Source: Parasalinivibrio latis
Lineage (GTDB): Bacteria > Pseudomonadota > Gammaproteobacteria > Enterobacterales > Vibrionaceae
DNA length: 64,000 bases
NCBI RefSeq assembly: GCF_036825535.1
Contig: NZ_CP098812.1
Location: 1,240,001 to 1,304,000, forward strand
Direction: 5' to 3'
Shown: positions 1-8,940 of the stretch, in pieces
Position numbering within the stretch: position 1 is the first letter of the stretch
Layout: every line of letters begins with the position of its first letter
Notes under the pieces: model-generated
Told to the model about the DNA's origin: nothing
Database searches by the model: none
Seen by the model: only the letters and a program-made list of their open reading frames with translations
Translations under genes and position numbers: made by a program

Positions 1-2
1 TC

Positions 3-2471
3 TGGTACTTCTCGTCCGGTGGTGTGGTTGGTGACGTCGTTACCTCAATGGTTTTGCCTTTGTTTAATGTATTGGGAACTACGCTGGTAATGATGTTCCT
101 GTGGGCTGCCGGCTTCACGCTGTTCACCGGTATTTCCTGGCTTACGATTGTGGACGCATTGGGCGAGAGCGTGCTCAATGGTGTCGACTGGGTATTGGCA
201 AAAGTTCGTGGTGAACAGTCAGAAGTACATTCTGCGTTTGAAAGCAGAGGGGAAGACAAAAGCCTTGAGATGACAGATCTCGATGTACTGGCCAAACCGC
301 TGCGGGCAAAAACTGAGGACATGTCAGTAGGCGAACCGCAATCGGTAGAAACAACTTCCGCAGCGATCAAAACGGCCACCAACCACGACTTGGCTTGTGA
401 TGGCAGTTTTGGGATGCCGGATATCCTTATGTCTCCTGCCGAACAGGGCTTAGAGGGCGCATCGCAACCAGAACAAGAACAAGAAGAAAAACGCGTAGAG
501 CCTATTATTCATTTCCCGGAAGAAGAGACTTCTGCCGATGCACTGACACCTTGGCAGGAAGCAGATCATGAAAATCATGAGAGTGATTTGAATCCTGATC
601 AGGAAGAACCAGACGTCCAGGTTGTTGAAGCGTTTACATTCCATAATGATCTTGATTCAGAGCCTGAAGAGCTCAATAGTCAGCAGGATGATGTTCTGGA
701 TTTCACTGAAGACGATACTCAGTGGCGTCAGGAACAACGTGCGCATATTGAAGATGAGGGGCAGACAGCTCCGGTAGAACAGGCTGAACCCGTACATACG
801 GATTTCGAGCAGCCTTCGCAGTTCACTTCCTTCAAACCGGTTGAACCTGTTGGAGACAGCGATAGCGACAGTGAGGATGAGGATCCGTTTATGGAGACCA
901 TCCGAGAGGCCAAAGCCAAGGAAGCCGCCAAGATTCACCCGTTCCTTCGTCGTCAGGAAGAAAACCTGCCTAAGCCGAAGGAGCCCTTGCCAACAGTCGA
1001 TCTGCTGGATCCGCCGCGCAAGAGTGTTCAACGGGCATCCCGAGAAGAACTTGAGCATACAGCGCGTCTGGTAGAAGCCCGTCTGTCTGATTACAAGATT
1101 GATGCAAAAGTGGTGGGTGTTTATCCGGGACCGGTTATCACCCGCTATGAACTTGAATTGGCCCCAGGCGTGAAAGTGAGCCGGATATCTGGGCTATCCA
1201 AAGATATTGCGCGTTCACTTTCTGCATCGGCAGTACGCGTAGTTGAGGTTATTCCGGGTAAACCTTATATCGGCCTTGAACTGCCGAACGCACACCGTGA
1301 AATGGTGTCTATGTCAGAAGTGGTGGACAGCGAACGCTTCAAGCAGTCCAAATCCCCACTTTCTGTCGTACTGGGTAAAAACATTGCAGGTGAGTCCGTC
1401 GTGACTGACCTGGCGAAAACACCGCACCTGCTGGTGGCCGGTACAACCGGTTCCGGTAAGTCAGTGGGCGTTAACGTCATGATCGTCAGTATGCTTTACA
1501 AAGCATCGCCTGACGAAGTGCGCTTTATCATGATCGACCCCAAGATGCTTGAGCTTTCGGTTTACGAAGGCATTCCTCATTTGCTGACGGAAGTGGTTAC
1601 CGACATGAAAGATGCCGGTAATGCACTGCGTTGGTGTGTTGGGGAAATGGAACGTCGCTACAAGCTGATGTCCATGCTTGGTGTACGTAACATCGCCGGT
1701 TTCAATGACAAGGTGAAAGAAGCAGAGGAAGCCAACCATCCGATTCCGGATCCGTTGTGGAAACCGGGTGACAGTATGGATCCGGAAGCACCAATGTTGG
1801 AAAAACTGCCGTACATCGTTGTGGTGGTGGATGAGTTTGCAGACCTTATGATGGTTGTGGGCAAGAAGGTGGAAGAGCTGATTGCCCGTCTGGCACAGAA
1901 AGCGCGAGCCGCTGGTATCCACCTTGTTTTGGCAACACAGCGTCCTTCTGTAGATGTGATTACCGGCCTTATCAAGGCGAATATCCCATCTCGTGTGGCA
2001 TTTACGGTTTCAACCAAAACGGACTCCCGCACCATTCTGGATCAGGGAGGAGCAGAATCCTTGCTGGGTATGGGTGACATGCTGTTTATGATGAACGGCT
2101 CCAACCATCCTGAACGTGTCCACGGTGCGTTTGTCAGCGATGATGAAGTACACCGCGTGGTAAGTAACTGGAAAGCGCGTGGCAAACCTAATTACATTGA
2201 CGGCATCCTTAACGATGATCAGGGGGCTGACTCACTGCTTCCGGGTGAGGCTGGTGGTTCGGATGATGATCTGGATCCGCTGTTTGATCAGGTGGTTGAG
2301 TTTGTAACAGACAGCCGCCGCGGCTCTGTATCCGGCGTCCAGCGCCGTTTTAAAATCGGCTATAACCGGGCTGCACGAATTGTTGAACAGCTGGAAGCTC
2401 ATGGTATTGTGAGCTCACCAGGGCATAACGGAAACCGGGAAGTACTGGCACCGCCACCGCCCCGTGACTGA
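3..2471 (+). CDS. ftsK: DNA translocase FtsK, 3' part (5' end outside window)
   Basis: Hexameric DNA pump at the division septum that moves chromosome ends and activates XerCD recombination at dif. The reading frame is open from base 3, and the start lies upstream of the window. About 820 codons are present. In order: the end of the N-terminal membrane domain (hydrophobic segments at about 45-200), a long acidic D/E/Q-rich linker (about 230-1020), the RecA-like motor with Walker A GTTGSGKS (about 1440-1463) and Walker B VVVVDEFADL (about 1815-1845), and the C-terminal winged-helix gamma domain (about 2275-2440) that reads KOPS. The frame ends in a proline-rich tail. lolA follows 52 bp downstream, as in E. 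coli and Vibrio. Identity is secure; only the N-terminus is missing. Confidence 0.97.
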   Translation, partial: WYFSSGGVVGDVVTSMVLPLFNVLGTTLVMMFLWAAGFTLFTGISWLTIVDALGESVLNGVDWVLAKVRGEQSEVHSAFESRGEDKSLEMTDLDVLAKPLRAKTEDMSVGEPQSVETTSAAIKTATNHDLACDGSFGMPDILMSPAEQGLEGASQPEQEQEEKRVEPIIHFPEEETSADALTPWQEADHENHESDLNPDQEEPDVQVVEAFTFHNDLDSEPEELNSQQDDVLDFTEDDTQWRQEQRAHIEDEGQTAPVEQAEPVHTDFEQPSQFTSFKPVEPVGDSDSDSEDEDPFMETIREAKAKEAAKIHPFLRRQEENLPKPKEPLPTVDLLDPPRKSVQRASREELEHTARLVEARLSDYKIDAKVVGVYPGPVITRYELELAPGVKVSRISGLSKDIARSLSASAVRVVEVIPGKPYIGLELPNAHREMVSMSEVVDSERFKQSKSPLSVVLGKNIAGESVVTDLAKTPHLLVAGTTGSGKSVGVNVMIVSMLYKASPDEVRFIMIDPKMLELSVYEGIPHLLTEVVTDMKDAGNALRWCVGEMERRYKLMSMLGVRNIAGFNDKVKEAEEANHPIPDPLWKPGDSMDPEAPMLEKLPYIVVVVDEFADLMMVVGKKVEELIARLAQKARAAGIHLVLATQRPSVDVITGLIKANIPSRVAFTVSTKTDSRTILDQGGAESLLGMGDMLFMMNGSNHPERVHGAFVSDDEVHRVVSNWKARGKPNYIDGILNDDQGADSLLPGEAGGSDDDLDPLFDQVVEFVTDSRRGSVSGVQRRFKIGYNRAARIVEQLEAHGIVSSPGHNGNREVLAPPPPRD

Positions 2472-2523
2472 TTAGCATATAAAACATTGGGAGCTGCAAG
2501 GCTCCCTTATTTGGAAAATCCGA

Positions 2524-3123
2524 ATGAAAAAAAGCCTCTTTTTGCTGGCGTTTATTGCGCCTCTTGCCTTGGCAAATCCGCAGGATAACCTGATATCACG
2601 CTTGGATAAGGTCAATGCGTTCAGCGCAGACTTCTCCCAGAAAGTGACCAGTGCGGATGGTGACGTTATCAGCGAAGGCTCTGGTACTCTCGCGATTGAA
2701 CGGCCGAACCTGTTTAACTGGACGACGGCTGAGCCGGATGAAAATGTACTGGTATCAGACGGTAAAACCCTGTGGTATTACAGCCCGTTTGTCGAGCAGG
2801 TTACGGCAATGTGGCTTGACCAGGCGACAGACCAGACACCTTTTGCTTTGCTGACCCGCAACAACAAGGCAGAGTGGCAGCAATACACTGTGACACAAAA
2901 AGGGGATGTCTTTACCCTGAAACCCAAATCGCAGTCTTCCCGCGTGGGAGAGTTTGTGGTTGATGTGAAAAAAGACGGTGAAGTCGAAGGGTTTTCTGTG
3001 GTTGAACAGGATGGACAGATAAGCCAGTTCACCCTGGATAAATTTGTCGCAGCAAAACCGAAAGACAGTTTGTTCCACTTTACACCGCCGGACGGTGTAG
3101 AGCTGGACGACCAGCGCCAGTAA
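2524..3123 (+). CDS. lolA: Outer-membrane lipoprotein carrier protein LolA
   Basis: Periplasmic chaperone that takes lipoproteins from LolCDE and hands them to LolB. The 199-residue product has a signal peptide (lysines at 2-3, hydrophobic core to about residue 15, AxA-type cleavage before N18), followed by the family pattern of alternating strands. Characteristic segments include a DFSQKV motif near residue 38 and the aromatic GKTLWYYSPFVEQV region, which belongs to the hydrophobic cavity. Length fits the family (about 200). It sits between ftsK and rarA, the usual order in Enterobacterales and Vibrionales. The gap to ftsK has no obvious terminator, so the genes may be read together. Confidence 0.96.
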   Translation: MKKSLFLLAFIAPLALANPQDNLISRLDKVNAFSADFSQKVTSADGDVISEGSGTLAIERPNLFNWTTAEPDENVLVSDGKTLWYYSPFVEQVTAMWLDQATDQTPFALLTRNNKAEWQQYTVTQKGDVFTLKPKSQSSRVGEFVVDVKKDGEVEGFSVVEQDGQISQFTLDKFVAAKPKDSLFHFTPPDGVELDDQRQ

Positions 3124-3139
3124 GACACGGGAGTACCCG

Positions 3140-4477
3140 GTGAGTAATTTCAGCCTTAACTTTTCCTCTGACTTCCGCCCATTGGCAGCGCGTATGCGCC
3201 CTTTGAACCTGGATCAGTATATTGGGCAGCAACATCTTGTTGGGCCGGGCAAACCCCTGCGCCGCGCCTTGGAAGCGGGGCAACTGCATTCCATGATCTT
3301 ATGGGGTCCTCCGGGAACAGGGAAAACCACTCTGGCAGAAGTGGCGGCCGGATACACCAATGCTGAGATTGAACGCGTATCAGCCGTTACCTCTGGTGTA
3401 AAGGAGATCCGGGCGGCAATTGACAAGGCGCGTCAGAATCAGTTTGCCGGACGTAAAACCATCCTCTTTGTAGATGAGGTGCATCGCTTTAACAAAAGCC
3501 AGCAAGATGCGTTCCTGCCGCATATTGAAGACGGTACCGTGGTATTCATTGGTGCTACGACAGAAAATCCGTCGTTTGAACTTAACAATGCACTGCTGTC
3601 ACGGGCCCGTGTATACAAACTGGCGTCTTTGGAAAAAACGGACATCCTGAATGTCATCAACCAAGCGTTGACGGATAAAGAACGCGGGCTTGGAAACGAT
3701 AAAATTGATGCACCTGACGCCCTGAAAAATGCGCTTGCTGAGTTGGTGGCAGGTGATGCAAGAATGTCTCTGAACTACCTCGAAATCCTGGTAGATATGG
3801 CACCGGAAGGAGAAGACGGTACCAAGCACCTCAACCTTGAAATGCTGTCGGAAGTTGCCGGTGAAAAAGTCGCCCGCTTCGACAACAAGGGGGATATTTG
3901 GTACGACCTTATCTCTGCTTTCCACAAATCCGTGCGCGGCTCTGACCCGGATGCAGCCTTGTACTGGTACGCCAGAATTGTCACGGCAGGCGGGGATCCT
4001 CTGTATGTTGCACGTCGTTTGTTAGCCATCGCATCAGAAGATATCGGGAATGCTGATCCCCGAGCTATGGAAATTGCCATTAATGCCTGGGACTGCTTTA
4101 ACCGTGTTGGCCCGTCAGAAGGAGAGCGTGCTATCGCCCAGGCCGCGGTGTACTGTGCTTGCGCACCAAAGAGCAACGCCGTTTATACCGCCTGGAAGCA
4201 GGCTCTGACCGATGCAAGGGAAACCTCTGACTTTGAAGTGCCGGTTCACCTCAGGAATGCCCCGACAAAACTGATGAAATCGATGGGCTACGGTGATGAT
4301 TATCGCTATGCCCACGATGAGCCAAATGCTTATGCCGCCGGGGAGTCGTATTTTCCTAAAGAGATGGCAGGAACACGGTATTACCAGCCGGTTGAGCGGG
4401 GGCTTGAAATCAAACTGCGGGAAAAACTTGCATTTCTTGACCAACTGGATGCGGCTAGCCCGAGAAAGCGCTGGTAA
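3140..4477 (+). CDS. rarA: Replication-associated AAA+ ATPase RarA (MgsA)
   Basis: Clamp-loader-like ATPase that acts at stalled or damaged replication forks together with SSB and RecA. The start is GTG, 16 bp after the lolA stop. Walker A GPPGTGKTT is at residues 56-64, Walker B VDEVHRF at about 111-117, and the sensor 1 region GATTENPSFE follows. The C-terminal tetramerisation part contains the conserved FHKSVRGSDPDAALYW segment. Length of 445 residues agrees with E. coli RarA (447). The lolA-rarA-serS order matches E. coli, so the three may be co-transcribed, although serS probably also has its own promoter. Confidence 0.96.
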   Translation: MSNFSLNFSSDFRPLAARMRPLNLDQYIGQQHLVGPGKPLRRALEAGQLHSMILWGPPGTGKTTLAEVAAGYTNAEIERVSAVTSGVKEIRAAIDKARQNQFAGRKTILFVDEVHRFNKSQQDAFLPHIEDGTVVFIGATTENPSFELNNALLSRARVYKLASLEKTDILNVINQALTDKERGLGNDKIDAPDALKNALAELVAGDARMSLNYLEILVDMAPEGEDGTKHLNLEMLSEVAGEKVARFDNKGDIWYDLISAFHKSVRGSDPDAALYWYARIVTAGGDPLYVARRLLAIASEDIGNADPRAMEIAINAWDCFNRVGPSEGERAIAQAAVYCACAPKSNAVYTAWKQALTDARETSDFEVPVHLRNAPTKLMKSMGYGDDYRYAHDEPNAYAAGESYFPKEMAGTRYYQPVERGLEIKLREKLAFLDQLDAASPRKRW

Positions 4478-4629
4478 AGGCGCATCCAGCGCAAAGAACC
4501 GCTAGGAAAATCGGTGTATTTTCGCTATTGTTTAACCCTTGAAGAATGACCGGATATTCAGGCTTTCTTACGGCCTGGGCGTCATTCATTTGTTCATGCA
4601 AAGACAACGAATCGATAAGTAGGATAAGC

Positions 4630-5916
4630 ATGCTGGATTCAAATCTATTTCGAAACGAGCTGGATGCAACGGCCGAAAAGCTGGCGCGTCGTGGATTCAA
4701 GCTCGACGTGGATACCATTCGCCAACTGGAAGAAAAACGTAAGTCCATTCAGGTACAAACTGAAGAGCTGCAGGCGGAGCGTAATTCACGATCGAAATCC
4801 ATCGGTCAGGCGAAAGCCCGCGGTGAAGATATCCAGCCTCTGTTGGATCAGGTAGCCAACCTGGGTGATGAACTGAACAACGCCAAAGCCGCGCTGAACG
4901 ATCTGCAAAACGAGATCAATGCTATTTACATGAGCATTCCTAACCTGGCTGATGACTCAGTACCTATGGGTAAGGACGAAAACGAGAACGTTGAGATTTC
5001 TGTCTGGGGTGAACCTAAACAGTATGGTTTTGAAGTTCGTGATCATGTTGATCTGGGTGAAATGACCGGTGGTCTGGACTTCGCAAGTGCGGTTAAGCTG
5101 TCTGGCTCACGTTTTGTTGTGATGAAGGGCCAGGTTGCCCGTATGCACCGTGCCCTGACTCAGTTTATGCTTGACCTGCATACCACTGAGCACGGTTACA
5201 CCGAGATGTACGTACCTTACCTGGTAAACGCAGACTCCCTGCGTGGCACCGGCCAGTTGCCTAAGTTTGGTGAGGATCTGTTCCATACCAAGCCAGCAAC
5301 TGAAGAAGGTATTGGCATGTCGCTGATCCCGACTGCAGAAGTACCACTGACCAACATGGTTCGCGACGTTATCCTCGATGAGGAAGAACTGCCGCTGCGT
5401 ATGACTGCCCATACACCTTGTTTCCGTTCAGAAGCCGGTTCATACGGTCGTGACACTCGTGGCCTTATCCGTATGCACCAGTTTGACAAGGTTGAACTGG
5501 TTCAGATCGTGAAACCAGAAGAGTCTATGGATGCACTGGAAGAGCTGACCGGCCAGGCCGAACGTGTACTTCAGCTCCTGAAACTGCCATACCGCAAAGT
5601 GGTTCTGTGTACCGGTGATATGGGCTTCGGTTCTACTAAAACATACGATCTGGAAGTATGGCTGCCAGCGCAGGATACTTACCGTGAGATCTCATCCTGT
5701 TCTAACATGGGTGATTTCCAGGCTCGCCGTATGCAGGCCCGTTTCCGCCGTAAATCTGAGAAGAAACCGGAGCTGGTACACACACTGAACGGTTCAGGTC
5801 TGGCTGTTGGCCGTACATTGGTCGCAGTGCTGGAAAACTACCAGCAGGAAGATGGCCGTATCGAGGTGCCAGAAGTACTTCGTCCTTACATGGGTGGCCT
5901 GACCCACATCGGCTAA
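4630..5916 (+). CDS. serS: Seryl-tRNA synthetase
   Basis: Charges tRNA-Ser (and tRNA-Sec) with serine in the cytoplasm. I chose the ATG at 4630 (MLDSNLFRNELD), which matches the family N-terminus. An in-frame ATG at 4546 would add 28 residues with no family counterpart. The N-terminal antiparallel coiled-coil arm spans about residues 25-105. The class II catalytic core follows, with motif 2 FRSEAGSYGRDTRG near residue 267 and motif 3 GLAVGRTLVAVLENY near residue 390. The length of 428 is close to E. coli (430). A strong terminator follows directly. Confidence 0.97.
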   Translation: MLDSNLFRNELDATAEKLARRGFKLDVDTIRQLEEKRKSIQVQTEELQAERNSRSKSIGQAKARGEDIQPLLDQVANLGDELNNAKAALNDLQNEINAIYMSIPNLADDSVPMGKDENENVEISVWGEPKQYGFEVRDHVDLGEMTGGLDFASAVKLSGSRFVVMKGQVARMHRALTQFMLDLHTTEHGYTEMYVPYLVNADSLRGTGQLPKFGEDLFHTKPATEEGIGMSLIPTAEVPLTNMVRDVILDEEELPLRMTAHTPCFRSEAGSYGRDTRGLIRMHQFDKVELVQIVKPEESMDALEELTGQAERVLQLLKLPYRKVVLCTGDMGFGSTKTYDLEVWLPAQDTYREISSCSNMGDFQARRMQARFRRKSEKKPELVHTLNGSGLAVGRTLVAVLENYQQEDGRIEVPEVLRPYMGGLTHIG

Positions 5917-5939
5917 TTCAGCAGATGAATCAATTGAAA

Positions 5940-5965
5940 AACCGGCTTCGATGGCCGGTTTTTTA
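5940..5965 (+). terminator. Rho-independent terminator after serS
   Basis: A 7-bp stem AACCGGC / GCCGGTT with a 7-base loop is followed by a run of six T. It lies 24 bp after the serS stop. The following bases, about 5966-6222, hold no gene that I can support. They are AT-rich, and the sigma-28 promoter sits at their end. Confidence 0.85.
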
Positions 5966-6222
5966 TTGCCTGGAAAATGCTATTTGCTCTAATGGTTACG
6001 GGTATCGTGTATCCGCTCAGTATATTGTTGGTGTCGAGATGAGGTCTGTTTACTACTGCTCTATTTTCAATAAGCTAAATTGAAATCAACCACCTGTTAC
6101 GTTATTGACCATCATTAAATTAGCGTCACAAATACATAAGGCTATCAATGACGGGTTAATTAATTTTTGTAATACTATTGTGAAAAGTAAGGGTATTAGA
6201 GCAGGCCCCATCGAATTGGCGC

Positions 6223-6249
6223 TGAAGTTTCACAGGTCTTCGCCGATAA
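6223..6249 (+). promoter_or_regulatory. Sigma-28 (FliA) flagellar-class promoter
   Basis: TGAAGTTT at 6223-6230, then exactly 11 bases, then GCCGATAA at 6242-6249. The known FliA consensus is TAAAGTTT-N11-GCCGATAA, so 15 of 16 positions match. The predicted transcript start is near 6257, about 40 bases before the ATG at 6296. This places the chemoreceptor in the late flagellar/chemotaxis regulon. Confidence 0.88.
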
Positions 6250-6295
6250 CATGGATTCAACACATGTCGGACAGATAATTACTAAGGGATATGTA

Positions 6296-7855
6296 ATGCG
6301 TATTAATCAGCCCGTCACTCAAAAAGAAAACCGGTATCCGGAACACTACAATTTGCTTTCGACCACGGATACAAAAGGTTTTATCAAGTATGCCAGTAGC
6401 GAGTTTTGTGAAGTAGCGGGATTTACCCTTGGGGAGTTGGAAGGCCAGCCCCATAACTTGGTTCGACACCCGGATATGCCTCCTGCCGCATTTAAAGACA
6501 TGTGGGAGCACCTTAAAAAGGGTAAATCCTGGATGGGTATGGTGAAAAACCGGTGCAAAAATGGTGATCATTACTGGGTTGATGCCTTTGCGACTCCCAT
6601 CATGCATGACGGTAAAGCCTATGAGTACCAGTCGGTACGCTCGTGCCCGGACAGGGAACTGGTTGATAGGGCAGAGAAGCTTTATCCGACACTGAAAGAA
6701 GGCAAGCTCCCTTGGCAGCTTAAGCTCCCCCGGACACGCCTCTGGCAACGCTGTGGTATTGCCTTTATTTTGGCCTCAGTAGTTTCGTTTGTCCTAGGGA
6801 TGTTTGCAGGACTGCCTGCTGCACTGGCTCTTCAACTTTTTTCTTCTATTGCCATTGTCTTTATGGCGACCCGTAAACTTGAGAATTTAACTGCACAAGC
6901 AAGGAATTGTTTCGACAATCCTTTGATGGAGTTGGTTTATACAGGCTCGGTGGGAGATATTTCCGAAATCGAGTTGGCATTAAGGATGCGTGGCGCGGAA
7001 TTGAATGCTGTTGTTGGACGTATTATGGACTCCAGTGAGCAGGTACTGGGGGCTGCATCCCGCGCAAATGAAAATGGTCGGGAAACTGCCAGCAATATTG
7101 AAGCGCAAAATGCAGAAACAGATCAGATGGCTGCGGCAATTAACCAGATGTCTGCAACCAGCAACGATATGGCAAATAACACGCAGTCTGCGTCTGATGC
7201 GGCCACTCAGGCCCAGGAAGCCAGCCAGGATGGCATGGATACTGTTTCCCAGACAGTGGATGCAATCAATCAACTGGCAAGCCAGCTTAACAATGCGTCC
7301 AAAGTGATTGCTGACTTGGAAGAGCACGGTAAACGCATCGGCGCTGTATCTGATGTGATTAGCGGAATTGCGGAGCAAACCAACCTCCTGGCATTGAATG
7401 CAGCTATTGAAGCAGCTCGGGCAGGAGAACAGGGTCGTGGCTTTGCTGTGGTGGCCGATGAGGTGAGGGCACTTGCCCAGCGCACGCAGGAATCGACTTC
7501 AGAGATTCAGACAGTCATTTCAGAGATTCAGAATGGAACCAGCCAGGCAGTAGATGCTATGGCAAAAGGTACTGAGCTCTCCTCTGGCTGTGTAGATACC
7601 GCAAACCTTGCCGGAGAGGCAATTCAACGCGCACAGTCACTGGTTAACGATATCAGTGACCGCAACCACCAAATCGCTACGGCTGTTGAAGAGCAGGCGG
7701 CTGTTGCCCAGGAGATGAATTCCAACGTCCAGTCGATATCCGAAGTATCTCAGGCTAACGTTGCACTTGCGGGGGAGAGTGTTACCGAAACATCCCGCTT
7801 GGTAGATCTTCTGGATGAGCAGCGTCAACTGGTTATCCAATTCAGGAAAAAGTAA
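6296..7855 (+). CDS. Aer-like methyl-accepting chemotaxis protein with PAS domain
   Basis: Probable redox or energy-taxis receptor. The start at 6296 (MRINQPVTQ) is preferred because it has an AAGGGA ribosome site and lies downstream of the sigma-28 promoter. The in-frame ATG at 6251 would overlap that promoter. The 519-residue product has an N-terminal PAS domain (about 20-120) with the Aer-type NLVRHPDMP and KNRCKNGDHYWVDA segments. A hydrophobic double-span anchor follows at about 155-200, with no periplasmic sensor. The MCP signalling domain has the GIAEQTNLLALNAAIEAARA hairpin tip. No C-terminal NWETF-type CheR tether is present. FAD binding is inferred from the Aer family. It stands alone between two terminators. 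Confidence 0.93.
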   Translation: MRINQPVTQKENRYPEHYNLLSTTDTKGFIKYASSEFCEVAGFTLGELEGQPHNLVRHPDMPPAAFKDMWEHLKKGKSWMGMVKNRCKNGDHYWVDAFATPIMHDGKAYEYQSVRSCPDRELVDRAEKLYPTLKEGKLPWQLKLPRTRLWQRCGIAFILASVVSFVLGMFAGLPAALALQLFSSIAIVFMATRKLENLTAQARNCFDNPLMELVYTGSVGDISEIELALRMRGAELNAVVGRIMDSSEQVLGAASRANENGRETASNIEAQNAETDQMAAAINQMSATSNDMANNTQSASDAATQAQEASQDGMDTVSQTVDAINQLASQLNNASKVIADLEEHGKRIGAVSDVISGIAEQTNLLALNAAIEAARAGEQGRGFAVVADEVRALAQRTQESTSEIQTVISEIQNGTSQAVDAMAKGTELSSGCVDTANLAGEAIQRAQSLVNDISDRNHQIATAVEEQAAVAQEMNSNVQSISEVSQANVALAGESVTETSRLVDLLDEQRQLVIQFRKK

Positions 7856-7883
7856 TTTTCCTGACGCCGGTGTGTACTGGTAA

Positions 7884-7908
7884 GGCTGCAAAACTTTGCA
7901 GCCTTTTT
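7884..7908 (+). terminator. Rho-independent terminator after the Aer-like receptor
   Basis: A perfect 9-bp stem GGCTGCAAA / TTTGCAGCC with a 2-base spacer, followed by TTTTT. It serves the plus-strand receptor. On the minus strand the U-tract is poor. The minus-strand gene ending at 7908 directly abuts it. Confidence 0.8.
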
Positions 7909-8729
7909 CAGTTAAGGGAGGGGGTCAACAGCGGTGGGAGTTCAATGTCAGCGCTTTTCAATGTTTGTTGGAGTTGCTGGTCGTATTGGGTAAATATAAC
8001 GGTTGACGTTTGATCTGACAGCCCCCACAACGCTTCAACCGTCATCGTCAATTCTTCAGGGTAGTTGTGATAAATATCGCTGAGTTGACGGTACAGAAGC
8101 GGACTTATTGCGGTTTGGCTGTGTCCGGGGAGTTTTTCGGTTTTTGACAGCCTTTTCCTGAGAATCAGGGCTTGCAGCCGCAGTGACTGTATTCCGGAAA
8201 ATTCACCTTTATCAATCTTCAGTACTGCCATTCTGAATCTTGTCAGGCTGTCCATGCTGTCGAGCGTGGATTGCCAGAATATTTGGTACTCATTAATGGT
8301 GATGTCACCCTCTTTTCCCTCAATCATCGAAAAGGTGCATTCATCAATCAGGTATAACAGGTGGCGGATAAGCTTTCCGTGCCTCAGGTAAGCTGTTGTT
8401 GGATTGCAGTCCAACGCCAGATCCTGGAGTTCAAGGACTCTCTGTGAAAGGACATTGATCAGGGTTTGTTGGCGTGAATCACAGGTACTGCGCAATTTAA
8501 CAATAACTGAAGATATAGACGTATCGATGCGGCTTAGTCGGGTGTCAGGCGATTCCAACTTTAGCTTACCCGGGCGCCACAACTGTCTGCGAATCCGAAT
8601 CAGTTGAATCAGTTCCCGCAGTAAAATAATCATTTGTATAAACGAGGATTGCCTTGGTCTTAGTCCTTTGAAGATTGCGTATCCGGCAATAAGAACCATG
8701 GTCGCGCAGAATAAAACAAGGTTGGTCAT
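7908..8729 (-). CDS. Uncharacterised membrane-anchored all-helical protein
   Basis: I do not recognise this 273-residue protein with confidence. It opens with one hydrophobic segment (about residues 3-19, N-terminal signal anchor) followed by basic residues, so the bulk is probably cytoplasmic. The remainder looks all-helical and rich in leucine, arginine and glutamine. The segment LRHGKLIRHLLYLIDE (about residues 120-135) faintly recalls nitrate/nitrite-sensing (NIT-type) helical domains. That is a recollection of pattern only and is untested. There is no Walker, HTH or catalytic motif. It lies alone on the minus strand between the receptor and metG and ends at the receptor's terminator. Codon use looks like its neighbours, with no sign of transfer. 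Confidence 0.75.
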   Translation of the reverse strand: MTNLVLFCATMVLIAGYAIFKGLRPRQSSFIQMIILLRELIQLIRIRRQLWRPGKLKLESPDTRLSRIDTSISSVIVKLRSTCDSRQQTLINVLSQRVLELQDLALDCNPTTAYLRHGKLIRHLLYLIDECTFSMIEGKEGDITINEYQIFWQSTLDSMDSLTRFRMAVLKIDKGEFSGIQSLRLQALILRKRLSKTEKLPGHSQTAISPLLYRQLSDIYHNYPEELTMTVEALWGLSDQTSTVIFTQYDQQLQQTLKSADIELPPLLTPSLN

Positions 8730-8868
8730 GTTGGGCCTCCTTACACAGAGGTTGTTGCACGTACCATGCCAGTGTGAAACCCGTTAAAGCATTGATTATT
8801 AATGTCTTGTTTTATGTTTCTTGCCCGGAATGAATGCAAATATGTACTTTTTTGGTGCAAAGGTGAAA

Positions 8869-8894
8869 CAAAAAAGGGGAGCCGAAGCTCCCCT
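8869..8894 (-). terminator. Rho-independent terminator after metG
   Basis: Read on the minus strand: an 8-bp stem AGGGGAGC / GCTCCCCT with a 4-base TTCG loop, then a run of T (A tract at 8869-8875 on the plus strand). It is the expected end of the metG transcript, beyond the 19-bp duplication. Confidence 0.85.
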
Positions 8895-8902
8895 GTACCT
8901 AT

Positions 8903-8940
8903 TGCAAGCAATTACATTACGTGCAAGCAATTACATTACG
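8903..8940. repeat. Perfect 19-bp tandem duplication across the metG stop codon
   Basis: The unit tgcaagcaattacattacg occurs at 8903-8921 and again at 8922-8940 without a mismatch. The inner copy contains the last metG codons and its stop (minus strand, stop at 8931-8933). The outer copy lies in the 3' UTR. The protein end is unaffected. It looks like a recent replication-slippage duplication. Confidence 0.9.
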
